This document shows positions 9,536 to 18,657 of a stretch of 40,069 bases of DNA, piece by piece. The notes under the pieces are model-generated. The model made no database searches and had not been told where the DNA came from. It was given only the letters and a program-made list of their open reading frames with translations. This stretch comes from Chloroflexota bacterium (GTDB taxonomy: Bacteria; Chloroflexota; Anaerolineae; Anaerolineales; Villigracilaceae). The stretch lies in assembly GCA_016191955.1 (NCBI GenBank), contig JACPVC010000152.1:1-40069 (forward strand). The letters are read 5' to 3'. The stretch's first letter is position 1. Each line of letters opens with the position of its first letter. A program made the position numbers and the translations under genes.

Positions 9536-9963
9536 AACGTCTTCTCCATGACGATTGCATCTTCCCCGTCATTATAGTATGCCTTCCATACATCAGTGGT
9601 CTGATAGCCTTCCCGTTCGTACATGGTGATCGCCCCCCGGTTGGAGGTCCGTACCGTCAGGCGTGACTTTGGGACGCCAAGTCTTTTTTCACACGCATGC
9701 AGCAAGGCGGTGCCGATTCCATGCCGCCTAAAGTTTGTATCCACTGCAATGGTGGCGATCCAGCCCCACCCGTCGCGCGGACGCGGGTCGCCGGCAACGA
9801 AGCCGATCATGCGGTCATCTTCCACAGCTTTGAGTCGTACCACATCGGGAAACGTCAACACGGCGATCAGATCAATAATGGGCCAGGCGTCGCGCTCGAA
9901 ACTTTCTCTCTCAAGCTTGCGCAGCGCGTTCAAGTCGAAGATATTGGCGGGTATGATTTCCAT
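9532..9963 (-). CDS. GNAT family N-acetyltransferase (RimI-like)
   Basis: IATIAVDTNFRRHGIGTALLHACEKR..VRTSNRGAITMYEREGYQ. Confidence 0.9.
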   Translation of the reverse strand: MEIIPANIFDLNALRKLERESFERDAWPIIDLIAVLTFPDVVRLKAVEDDRMIGFVAGDPRPRDGWGWIATIAVDTNFRRHGIGTALLHACEKRLGVPKSRLTVRTSNRGAITMYEREGYQTTDVWKAYYNDGEDAIVMEKTL

Positions 9964-9967
9964 AAAA

Positions 9968-9998
9968 AATAAGGTCCCTCAGAACGAGAGACCTTATT
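9968..9998 (-). terminator. hairpin terminator downstream of the SPFH gene
   Basis: AATAAGGTC ... GACCTTATT 9-bp inverted repeat. Confidence 0.5.
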
Positions 9999-10013
9999 GT
10001 ATTACAAATCGTT

Positions 10014-10919
10014 TTACTTCTTTGAATCTTTGCCGAGGAAGTTATCCAGCATGCTGGTGAATTCCATCGGGAAGATGTACTTGGTGGAAGGACTCATGCC
10101 CATCGACTTGAGGGTTTCGAAATATTGCAGGGTCATGGTCTTCTGGTCGACCTTGTTAGCAGCGGTGAAGATCGTTTCGAGCGCCTGGGCAAAACCCTGG
10201 GCTCGCAGCAACTGAGCCTGGCGTTCGCCTTCCGCCGCAAGGATCGCGGACTGCTTCTGACCTTCAGCACGCAAGATGTTGGATTGCTTCTCGCCTTCCG
10301 CCACGTTGACCGCGGCTTCGCGCGTACCGGTCGATTCGGTCACCACAGCACGGCGGATGCGTTCCGCAGACATTTGGCGGTTCATCGCGTCTTGCACATC
10401 GCGCGGCGGGATGATCTCGCGGATTTCCACGTTGGTCACTTTTACGCCCCAACGTTCGGTCACTTCATCAAGACGGGTGCGCAGCATGTTGTTGATGTGT
10501 TCGCGTTCCGAAAGCACATCGTCAAGCGGAATACCGCCGATGACAGCGCGCAGGGTTGTCGCTGCAATGCCCGCCGCAGCCGATTCAAAGTTACCCACTT
10601 GCAACACAGACTCGCGGGGGTTCAACACCTTGTAATACCAAAGGAAATCGATGGAAATGGGAGCATTATCCTTGGTAATCGAAGTCTGGTGCGGCACTTC
10701 ACGTACCTGCTCGCGCAGGTCCACTTTTACGGCACGATCCACGACGGGGATCAAGAGGACAATACCCGGTCCCTTCGGAATCTCCAAAGCGCGCCCGAGC
10801 CGAAACACAACCAGACGCTGATACTCTGGCACGATGCGGATCGAATTTGCCAAAAAGATAAAGCCGACGAGAAGTACTGCGCCAACGATACAAACTAAAC
10901 TACCGCCTAGAAAATCCAT
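10014..10919 (-). CDS. SPFH-domain stomatin/slipin-like protein
   Basis: IRIVPEYQRLVVFRLGRALEIPKGPGIVLLIPVVDRAVKVDLREQV. Confidence 0.93.
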   Translation of the reverse strand: MDFLGGSLVCIVGAVLLVGFIFLANSIRIVPEYQRLVVFRLGRALEIPKGPGIVLLIPVVDRAVKVDLREQVREVPHQTSITKDNAPISIDFLWYYKVLNPRESVLQVGNFESAAAGIAATTLRAVIGGIPLDDVLSEREHINNMLRTRLDEVTERWGVKVTNVEIREIIPPRDVQDAMNRQMSAERIRRAVVTESTGTREAAVNVAEGEKQSNILRAEGQKQSAILAAEGERQAQLLRAQGFAQALETIFTAANKVDQKTMTLQYFETLKSMGMSPSTKYIFPMEFTSMLDNFLGKDSKK

Positions 10920-10936
10920 GGTTTCTCCTTTTTGAT

Positions 10937-11542
10937 TTAGCCTTTTTCAGTCTTTTCTTTTTCAACAACGAGGACAAATCCCTCGCGGCGAACCACACGA
11001 ACATGACTTCCCGCGGGAATTTCGCTCCCGCTTTTTGCCGACCATAATTCCCCGTTTACATAAACACTGCCGTCATCATGAATTTTTGTACGCGCCTCTC
11101 CCAACTGCCCCACTAAAACTTCAAGATCATGCAGTGGACGCACAGCCGCCGCCTGCACCGACTTGCGGACGATGATCCAGAGGAAGGCGGATACCATGCC
11201 GGAAGAAAGTAAAGCCACCAGCGGGTTGACAGCCGGTTTCCAACCATCTACAACAAAGAGGAAAACCGAGCCAAGCACCAGCAACAAAATGGAAAGACCC
11301 AGGTACATTTCCCGTTTGGGTCGCTGAACTGCGTAAAGAAAAGGCGCAACGCTCAACACCAGCACGAGCAGCGCCCACCAGTTGATCGACAGGTTATATA
11401 CGGCATAGCCTGCCAATGACACGCAGATGAACGCCCCTACTTCCAACAACCCCGTTCCCGGTGTGACAATGGCAAGAAAGCCAAGCAAGATTCCGCCCAA
11501 CAGGATCAAATAGGCAATGTTCGGGTCCAATAAGAAATCCAT
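10937..11542 (-). CDS. NfeD-like membrane protein
   Basis: TM N-terminus and OB-like C-terminus GQLGEARTKIHDDGSVYVNGELWSAKSGSEIPAGSHVRVVRREGFVLVVE; paired with SPFH. Confidence 0.88.
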   Translation of the reverse strand: MDFLLDPNIAYLILLGGILLGFLAIVTPGTGLLEVGAFICVSLAGYAVYNLSINWWALLVLVLSVAPFLYAVQRPKREMYLGLSILLLVLGSVFLFVVDGWKPAVNPLVALLSSGMVSAFLWIIVRKSVQAAAVRPLHDLEVLVGQLGEARTKIHDDGSVYVNGELWSAKSGSEIPAGSHVRVVRREGFVLVVEKEKTEKG

Positions 11543-11672
11543 CTTGTTCCTCCAAATAATTATACAACACCATTTTCATGAAAGACTTACGATTTGTGCC
11601 TCCGGGCGTTGCAAAACGATTTCTCCAGCGGTTGTATAATGGTCGGCACAAACTACTCCCATAGGAGACAAC

Positions 11673-12986
11673 GTGAAATACAACAAGATATGCGTTATTG
11701 GGTTGGGATACATCGGTCTACCTACCGCATCCACATTTGCCATGAATGGCATCGATGTTATCGGCGTGGACATCAGCCCAGCCATCATCGATACCCTCAA
11801 CCGGGGCGAGATTCACATCCATGAGCCTGGCTTGCGCGAAGCCTTCAATAAGGCGCTGCAAAGCGGCAAGTTCAAAGCCGCCCTCAAACCCGAAGAAGCC
11901 GACGCCTTCATCATCGCCGTTCCCACGCCGTTCAAAGATAACGAGACCGGCAATTACAACGGCGCGACCTACAAACTGGCGGATATGCGCGCCGTGTCCT
12001 CTGCCGCCGAATCGATTGTGCCATATTTGAGGAAGGGCAATATCGTCATCCTCGAATCGACGTCGCCGCCTCGCACGACCTTTGACCTGGTTGCCCCCAT
12101 TTTAGAAAAATCTAATCTGAAAGCGGGTACCGACTTCCACCTCTGCTATTCACCGGAACGCGTGCTGCCCGGACAAATCTTGCGCGAGTTGATCGAGAAC
12201 TCCCGTGTCATCGGTGGCGTGACTCCCGAATCCGCCCAAGCAGGCGCGGATTTATATTCCATCTTCGTCAAAGGACAGATCATTCAAACCGACGCGACCA
12301 CCGCCGAGATGGTCAAGCTGATGGAGAATACCCACCGCGACGTCAACATCGCTATTGCCAACGAGTTCTCGCGCCTCGCGGATAAATTCGGCGTGGATAT
12401 TTGGGAAGCCATACCCATTGCCAACCTGCACCCGCGCATCAAAATCCTCAACCCCGGACCCGGCGTCGGCGGTCACTGCATCAGCGTGGATCCGTGGTTC
12501 TTCGTCGAAGCCGCGCCTGAACTGACCCCACTCATCTATCACTCAAGACAGGTCAACGATGCGCAGCCTAAATTTGTCGTGGATGTTGCCAAACGTACGC
12601 TTGGCTCATTGAAAGGCAAAAAAATCGCCGCCCTTGGTCTTGCCTACAAACCAGATGTCGACGATTTACGCGAAAGCCCTGCCGTTGAAGTCGTGCATTT
12701 CCTTCAAAAGGAAGGCGCGCAAGTGTTGGCTTGTGAACCCTTCAAGCCGGATGCGAACATGTCCGGCATCACCATCGCCCCCACCTTCGATGACGCCATT
12801 CGAGACGCTGATGCGATAATCTTCCTTGTAAAACACACCGAGTTTACAGAACTCGCCCCTGAAGAGGTCGCAAAGAAAACCAAAGCCCGCATTGCCATAG
12901 ACACCGTCAATGGATGGAGTTCCTCTCTGTGGCAGAAAGCCGGTTTTCGCGTTGTTAAACTGGGGTCGGGCAAACCGTCTGCATAA
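11673..12986 (+). CDS. wecC: UDP-N-acetyl-D-mannosamine dehydrogenase
   Basis: ICVIGLGYIGLPTAS, YSPERVLPGQIL, GVGGHCISVDPWF, GLAYKPDVDDLRESP. Confidence 0.93.
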   Translation: MKYNKICVIGLGYIGLPTASTFAMNGIDVIGVDISPAIIDTLNRGEIHIHEPGLREAFNKALQSGKFKAALKPEEADAFIIAVPTPFKDNETGNYNGATYKLADMRAVSSAAESIVPYLRKGNIVILESTSPPRTTFDLVAPILEKSNLKAGTDFHLCYSPERVLPGQILRELIENSRVIGGVTPESAQAGADLYSIFVKGQIIQTDATTAEMVKLMENTHRDVNIAIANEFSRLADKFGVDIWEAIPIANLHPRIKILNPGPGVGGHCISVDPWFFVEAAPELTPLIYHSRQVNDAQPKFVVDVAKRTLGSLKGKKIAALGLAYKPDVDDLRESPAVEVVHFLQKEGAQVLACEPFKPDANMSGITIAPTFDDAIRDADAIIFLVKHTEFTELAPEEVAKKTKARIAIDTVNGWSSSLWQKAGFRVVKLGSGKPSA

Positions 12987-13133
12987 CTACTCCCCTGTTG
13001 GGGTTTCTTCGCAGTATTGTGCCCCTCCTGCTACTGCCTGCATACTGCATGAAGAAGAGATGCAGGCAGACAGCAAAAATACCAGGCATGTGTAGATCAA
13101 GATGATTTGCAGCACACGATCTAACTTTTTCAT
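12987..13133 (-). CDS. small putative lipoprotein
   Basis: MKKLDRVLQIILIYTCLVFLLSACISSSCSMQAVAGGAQYCEETPTGE: basic N-terminus, hydrophobic helix, lipobox LLSAC. Confidence 0.5.
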   Translation of the reverse strand: MKKLDRVLQIILIYTCLVFLLSACISSSCSMQAVAGGAQYCEETPTGE

Positions 13134-13233
13134 TACGAACATGGCATAAGCCTCCATATACCTGGTCATCAACAAAGCAATTTAGCAAATTGCCCTACAT
13201 TCTTAAGTAGGAAATTTGTAGCATAAAGGAACT

Positions 13234-14388
13234 ATGAGAATCCTTACAGTTTTTGGAACCCGCCCCGAAGCCGTCAAAATGGCGCCCGTGGTAAAGCATC
13301 TCGCCGCTACACCGGGCATCGAAGCGCTGGTTTGTGTCACCGCCCAACACCGCCAGATGCTCGATCAGGTGCTTGACCTTTTCAATATCCAGCCAGACTA
13401 TGACCTGAACCTGATGCGCGATGGACAGTCCCTCGCCCAACTTAGCGCAGACATCTTCACCCACCTCGACCCCGTCCTCGAAGGCTTCAAGCCAGATTGG
13501 GTGCTCGGGCAGGGCGATACCACCACCGTTGCCATCACCTCAATGCTCTGCTTCTACCGCCGCATCCGCTTCGGGCACGTGGAGGCGGGTCTGCGCACCC
13601 ACGACAAGTGGCAGCCATTCCCGGAAGAAGTCAACCGCCGCATCGTCAGCGTCGTCGCGGACTTGCACTTCGCCCCCACGGATTGGTCGAAGAACAACCT
13701 GCTCCGCGAAGGAATCGATGAAGATACGATCAAGGTCACAGGCAATACGGTCATCGATGCGCTGCAATTCGTGGCAAAACAAGCGGAGCCGGAGGAAGTC
13801 AAAACACTGCTTAAAAAATTAGAAATAAGTAACGAGAAAAGAGAAACGAGAAAAGACTCATCGCTCGCTTCTCGTCGCTTGGTTCTTGTCACTGCCCACA
13901 GGCGGGAGAATTTCGGCGAGCCGATGGAAAATATCTGTAAGGCGTTGATCCAACTGGCAAGCCGCGGCGACGTGGAAATCGTGTATCCCGTTCACTTGAA
14001 CCCGAACGTTCAGGAACCTGTCAACCGTTTACTAAAGGGCGTGGAGCATATCACCCTGTTACCGCCGTTGGATTACCTGCCGCTCGTCCATTTGATGAAA
14101 CATGCGCACATCATCCTGACCGACTCAGGCGGCATTCAAGAAGAAGCCCCGGCGTTTGGCATCCCGACCCTTGTGCTACGCGAAGTGACAGAACGCCCCG
14201 AGGGCGTGGAAGCAGGGACGCTCAAACTCGCTGGAACAGACACCAGCCGCGTCGTCGAAGAAGCGAGGCGGCTTTTGGAGGACACGTCTGCATACGAGAA
14301 GATGGCGCTGTCCGCCAATCCATACGGAGACGGACATGCGGCGGAGAAAATCGTCCAGGCATTGCTCACCGGTAGGGTAAACCCGTAA
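13234..14388 (+). CDS. wecB: UDP-N-acetylglucosamine 2-epimerase (non-hydrolyzing)
   Basis: FGTRPEAVKMAPVV, GQGDTTTVAI, HVEAGLRTHDKWQPFPEEVNRRI, VTAHRRENFGEP, LTDSGGIQEEAP. Confidence 0.95.
   Translation: MRILTVFGTRPEAVKMAPVVKHLAATPGIEALVCVTAQHRQMLDQVLDLFNIQPDYDLNLMRDGQSLAQLSADIFTHLDPVLEGFKPDWVLGQGDTTTVAITSMLCFYRRIRFGHVEAGLRTHDKWQPFPEEVNRRIVSVVADLHFAPTDWSKNNLLREGIDEDTIKVTGNTVIDALQFVAKQAEPEEVKTLLKKLEISNEKRETRKDSSLASRRLVLVTAHRRENFGEPMENICKALIQLASRGDVEIVYPVHLNPNVQEPVNRLLKGVEHITLLPPLDYLPLVHLMKHAHIILTDSGGIQEEAPAFGIPTLVLREVTERPEGVEAGTLKLAGTDTSRVVEEARRLLEDTSAYEKMALSANPYGDGHAAEKIVQALLTGRVNP
13825..13882 (+). repeat. palindromic repeat within the wecB reading frame
   Basis: ATAAGTAACGAGAAAAGAGAAACGAG..GACTCATCGCTCGCTTCTCGTCGCTTGG; translated ISNEKRETRKDSSLASRRL; related to 35684-35757. 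Confidence 0.65.
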
Positions 14389-14458
14389 TTTTTTCTCGGA
14401 TAACTGTTTGTAATGTCTTGCATGATGTTTCTGAGTATAATGACGATGGAATTAGTTA

Positions 14459-15397
14459 ATGAAGAAATTTTTCGCGCTCATCGTCCTCGCCCTCCTGCTC
14501 CAAACTACATGGAGTCCTGTTCACGCTCAATCTGAAGAGACCCAATATTTCAGTGAGACCGGTCATAACGTATCTGGTGATTTCCTTAGTTTCTACAACA
14601 GCAACCCCAACGCCGCCTACTTGTACGGCTACCCCATCACCGAACAATTTACCAGCCGTGACGGAAAGAACGTCCAATATTTCCAACGCGCGCGCTTTGA
14701 ATATCGCACCGACCTGCCGGAAGGGCAGCGCGTTCAACTCACCCAGCTTGGGCGCGAAACGTTCACTTCCACCGGTCTACTGGATGTTGGCAATTCCTTC
14801 GCCTGCCGCTTATACGCCGAGACCGGTTTCTCAGTGTGTTTTGCCTTCCTTGAGTTTTTCGATGCCAACGGCGGCGTGACCCAATTCGGTTACCCCATCT
14901 CCGGTTTTGAATATCACGAGAACAAGATCGTGCAATACTTCGAACGGGCACGGCTCGAATGGCAGCCCTGGCGGGCCGAGGGTTACCGCGTGGTGATCTC
15001 AGACCTGGGGCGCGCTTACTTCGACAGCCTTGGTGAAGACCCCGCCCTGCTGGCGCCGGCAAGCCCGCTCAACAACGCGCCGCGTATCATCACAGAATTA
15101 CGCGTGCGCGCTTTTGTGTGGAAAGCCGTCACCCTGGCAAACGACGACCAGATGTTCTTTGTGATCGTGCAAGACCAAAACATGCAGCCCGTGCCGGGCG
15201 CATCCTGCACTGCTGAAGTCAACTGGCCCAACGGCGCAAAAGACTCGACCATCATCAACAGCGACACAAACGGCGTGGGCATCATCTCACTTGCGTTCCA
15301 GAACCAGCCCTATGGCAGCCTCATCTACACAGACATCACCTGTACATACAACGACCTGACGGGGAAAACCACAACGTCGTTCAGAATTTGGTACTAA
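14459..15397 (+). CDS. secreted protein with two ETGHN..F..YGYPI..QYFQRARFEY-type repeats
   Basis: Signal peptide; YFSETGHNVSGDFLSFY..YPITEQF..VQYFQRARFEYRTD and second copy FGYPISGFEYHENKIVQYFERARLEW. Confidence 0.8.
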   Translation: MKKFFALIVLALLLQTTWSPVHAQSEETQYFSETGHNVSGDFLSFYNSNPNAAYLYGYPITEQFTSRDGKNVQYFQRARFEYRTDLPEGQRVQLTQLGRETFTSTGLLDVGNSFACRLYAETGFSVCFAFLEFFDANGGVTQFGYPISGFEYHENKIVQYFERARLEWQPWRAEGYRVVISDLGRAYFDSLGEDPALLAPASPLNNAPRIITELRVRAFVWKAVTLANDDQMFFVIVQDQNMQPVPGASCTAEVNWPNGAKDSTIINSDTNGVGIISLAFQNQPYGSLIYTDITCTYNDLTGKTTTSFRIWY

Positions 15398-15422
15398 AAA
15401 CCTCCCGGCTTCGGGAGGTTTT
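15397..15422. terminator. intrinsic terminator
   Basis: AAAACCTCCCG-GCTT-CGGGAGGTTTT. Confidence 0.85.
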
Positions 15423-16150
15423 CATAACAAGTCCTTCAACTCGAAAACCGGACCATCTTTACAAACCATCTTCCAATCATGATGAAAGGTCAACGCGCAG
15501 ACCCCGCAATCAGCGAGCGCGCCGCATGGCATTGGCGCGCGGATGAGGACCTGCGCCTCGATCTTCGCCGTGATCTGATCCTTCCCTGCCAGCCTTTCTC
15601 TTAACTGATTCAGATTCTCTCTACTCACATCCATCGCGGCATAATCTGCCCATTGAAGCGCGCCGATCAATCCCTTCAACGGCTGGACTTCGACCACTTC
15701 GGGCAGGTCGTCGGTTTGCAAATTGGAGACCAGGACCACTTCGGCTTTTTGTTTCAATGCGAGAGAGATCAAGCCCAACAACCGCGCAGGTGACTCATCG
15801 AAGGCGACCAGCACAATCTTTCGCGCGGCAGGCGGAAGGGTAAAGCCGTGCCCAATCGGTCCGCGCAGGGTGAGGGATTCGCCGGGGCGCCATGAAGATG
15901 GCAGCGGGGGCGCGGAGCGAAATCCGCTTGAGGGGAGGATAAGGCTGGAGAAAAGTGGGACAGGCAAAGGCGCGCCCCCTCCGGGGATAAAATCTGAACC
16001 GTCTGCATGGGCGAGGAGGTATTGCCCGGGAGTCGGAGTCAGCTCGGGCGGGCAAGTGATGCGGGCGGAGCCATCCAAAAAAGTTTCTTCGAGTTTGCCT
16101 TTTGCAATTTTCATTTGAAAAATCTTAACATGCTTCAGGGGTGTAGGCAA
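15422..16150 (-). CDS. dihydroorotate dehydrogenase electron transfer subunit-like (PyrK-type) protein
   Basis: C-terminal iron-sulfur motif CGALADCGVCALTFHHDWKMVCKDGPVF; FAD-binding-like N-terminus; start uncertain (internal Met possible). Confidence 0.75.
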   Translation of the reverse strand: MPTPLKHVKIFQMKIAKGKLEETFLDGSARITCPPELTPTPGQYLLAHADGSDFIPGGGAPLPVPLFSSLILPSSGFRSAPPLPSSWRPGESLTLRGPIGHGFTLPPAARKIVLVAFDESPARLLGLISLALKQKAEVVLVSNLQTDDLPEVVEVQPLKGLIGALQWADYAAMDVSRENLNQLRERLAGKDQITAKIEAQVLIRAPMPCGALADCGVCALTFHHDWKMVCKDGPVFELKDLL

Positions 16151-16186
16151 GACGGTTATAATCTCCTCAACATAATTGGAGGAACC

Positions 16187-17203
16187 ATGAACATTTCAAG
16201 TTTACTGCAAGGCATTGCTTCGTTTGCTTGGATCGGTTTTATAGGCATTTTGGTGACGATTTCGGTTCGCGCCAGCCGAAAACAGGCCATTGGTGGGTTG
16301 GGCACAGCCGCCATTGTTTTGGTAGTGGTGGCATTGTTATTAACGACGGTTGGTGCTGGCATTGTGTTCATCGAGCCAGATGAACTCGCAGTGGTTGTGA
16401 CCGTGCTCGGCGAGGGCGGTATTCGACCTGACCCATTGTTATCTGGTCTGCATTGGATCATCCCGTTTGCGGAACGCGTGGAACGCTACCCAAAGGTCAA
16501 CCAAAATTACACCATGTCATCGACCCCGGATGAAGGCTCGGTGTCTGGCGATGACTCCATCCAGGTGCGCACCAAGGACGGGCAGCAGGTGTATATCGAC
16601 GCCACTGTGCTCTACGCGGTGGACCCGAACAAGGTAGTCCAACTTTACTCCACCTGGCGCTTCGAGTACGAAGACCAGTTGGTGCGCACGCAGGCGCGCG
16701 GCGTCATCCGCGAGGTGGCATCACAGTATGGTGTGGAAGAGATCGTCAGCACCAAACGCGCCGAAATGGAACAACAGATCACCGACCAGTTGTTGGAGAT
16801 CTTTAGCGAGAATAACCTGATCATGCGCGACTTCGTCCTGCGCAACATCCGTTTCAGTGATGAATATGCGGCGGCAGTGGAACAGAAGCAGATATCCGAG
16901 CAACAGGCGCAGCAGGCGGCTTTCGTGGTCGAGCAGAAAAAACAGGAAGCTGAGCAAGCGCGGCAAGTCGCTCAAGGCGCAGCGGATGCGGCAGTGATTG
17001 CGGCGAAGGGTGAAGCCGAGGCGTTGTTGATCCAGGCGCAGGCGCAGGCGGAAGCGAACTTGGTCATCGCTCAGTCGCTGACGCCGGAATTGGTGCAATA
17101 TCAATATGTACAGAAACTTGCGCCGAACGTCCAGACCATCTTCATCCCCAGCGGAAATCAATTCATTCTGCCCTTGCCGGGTTCGGCAGCGATAGGACAG
17201 TAA
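16187..17203 (+). CDS. SPFH/prohibitin-family membrane protein
   Basis: TM N-terminus, GGIRPDPLLSGLHWIIPFAERVERYP, Ala/Glu/Gln-rich coiled coil; ATG at 16187 after GGAGGA. Confidence 0.88.
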   Translation: MNISSLLQGIASFAWIGFIGILVTISVRASRKQAIGGLGTAAIVLVVVALLLTTVGAGIVFIEPDELAVVVTVLGEGGIRPDPLLSGLHWIIPFAERVERYPKVNQNYTMSSTPDEGSVSGDDSIQVRTKDGQQVYIDATVLYAVDPNKVVQLYSTWRFEYEDQLVRTQARGVIREVASQYGVEEIVSTKRAEMEQQITDQLLEIFSENNLIMRDFVLRNIRFSDEYAAAVEQKQISEQQAQQAAFVVEQKKQEAEQARQVAQGAADAAVIAAKGEAEALLIQAQAQAEANLVIAQSLTPELVQYQYVQKLAPNVQTIFIPSGNQFILPLPGSAAIGQ

Positions 17204-17211
17204 TTAATTTC

Positions 17212-17244
17212 AGGTGACAGTCACTTCGAAAGTGACTGTCACCT
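17212..17244. repeat. perfect 15-bp palindromic hairpin
   Basis: AGGTGACAGTCACTT-CGA-AAGTGACTGTCACCT. Confidence 0.85.
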
Positions 17245-17261
17245 CCTCTTTACGAGAAAAC

Positions 17262-18320
17262 ATGCCCATTCCACAAACCGGACGCGAAGTTCGCCTGACG
17301 ACTCTTTCCGCCTGCGCGGGTTGAGCGTCCAAACTAAGCGCGGATGCGCTAGCGCAGGTTCTGCGCCCCATCAAAGATATCTTCGACCCAGCCGCATATC
17401 CCGACTTGATGATCGGACTCGAGTCACCGGATGATGCGGCAGTTTGGCGTTTAAGCGACGAGCAAGCCATTGTAGTCACGACGGATTTCTTCACGCCGGT
17501 TGTGGATACTCCCTATGAATACGGCTCGATTGCCGCCGCAAACAGCCTCTCGGATGTGTACGCGATGGGCGGACGACCTTTCCTTGCGTTGAACATCGCG
17601 GCACTGCCGGATAATCTCCCGCCGGAAATCTCCAGCGAAATTTTACGCGGTGGAGCAGAGAAGGCACGCGAGGCGGGCGTGGTCATTGCCGGTGGGCATA
17701 CGGTCAAGGACAAGGAACCCAAGTACGGTTTGGTGGCGATTGGGTTTGTGCATCCGCAGAAGATCATCAGCAAAAGCGGACTTAAAGCAGGCGATGTGCT
17801 TGTGTTGACCAAACGGCTTGGAACAGGCGTTACGACCACGGCGATCAAGCAGGAAAAAGCGGAAGAGGCACATATCAAGGAAGTTATCGAGTGGATGTCG
17901 CGCTTAAATAAAGCGGCGGGCGAACTTGCCGTGGAGTTTGGCGTGCGCGGCGGCACAGACATTACCGGCTTCGGTTTTCTCGGTCATGCCGCAGAGATGG
18001 CAGAAGCATCAGGTGTCGCTTTGCATTTCGAGTTTTCGAAAATCCCCTTCCTGAGCGGCGCACGCGGATATGCAGAACGCGGTATCTTCCCCGGCGGCGC
18101 GTTCGATAACAAAGGTCACTTCGAGAAGGTTGTGAACTTCCCTGTCAATTTTAGCGAGCCTTCGCAGATGCTGTTATTCGACCCGCAGACCAGCGGCGGG
18201 TTGTTGTTCGGCATGGCGCAGGAAAAACTATCCGCGTTCGAAGCGCGCGCGAAGGAATTGAACCAGCCTTATTGGATCGTCGGCGAGGTGCGTGAGGGCA
18301 AAGGCATTGAGGTTCGGTAG
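17262..18320 (+). CDS. selD: selenide, water dikinase with in-frame UGA (putative selenocysteine) at 17322-17324
   Basis: Reading through TGA: [82 protein letters not shown]...; the ORF track only calls 17406-18320. Confidence 0.9.
17325..17355 (+). promoter_or_regulatory. candidate bacterial SECIS hairpin
   Basis: CTaAGCGC-GGAT-GCGCTAG hairpin just 3' of UGA; apical loop 18 nt after UGA. Confidence 0.5.
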
Positions 18321-18323
18321 ACC

Positions 18324-18470
18324 ATGTTCCGCATTGGCGTTTTGGAACTTGGTCTCACTTGTGCCCTGGTCGCATTAGCCATCGTCATTCCGTTGATCGT
18401 CACACGCGGATATGCGCGTTTGAACAAGCGATTGAAGAAGATCGAAGACAATCTTACAAAAAAGAGGTAA
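18324..18470 (+). CDS. small single-TM protein (48 aa)
   Basis: MFRIGVLELGLTCALVALAIVIPLIVTRGYARLNKRLKKIEDNLTKKR, starts 3 bp after the selD stop. Confidence 0.55.
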   Translation: MFRIGVLELGLTCALVALAIVIPLIVTRGYARLNKRLKKIEDNLTKKR

Positions 18471-18657
18471 CTTTCAGGTACAATAAGGGCGAGTTATTTA
18501 GCACGAAACATCATGTCCGACATTCCCATAGAACCAGACCTTAGTTCCCCCCGCCCCTCTCTATTAACTTGGTGGAAATCTCTACACCGCGAGTCAGTTG
18601 ACACGCGGTTTAAAATCATTTAATCCCCTATGAATTTTGTGAACCCAACAGGAATCA

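Noticed and set aside
10125-10898. 257-aa plus-strand ORF opposite the SPFH gene
   Set aside because: Low-plausibility His/Arg-rich translation antisense to a clear SPFH protein.
17291-17324. Treating the selD TGA as a pseudogenising nonsense mutation
   Set aside because: It falls exactly at the known Cys/Sec active-site position with intact sequence on both sides and a following hairpin, favouring selenocysteine.
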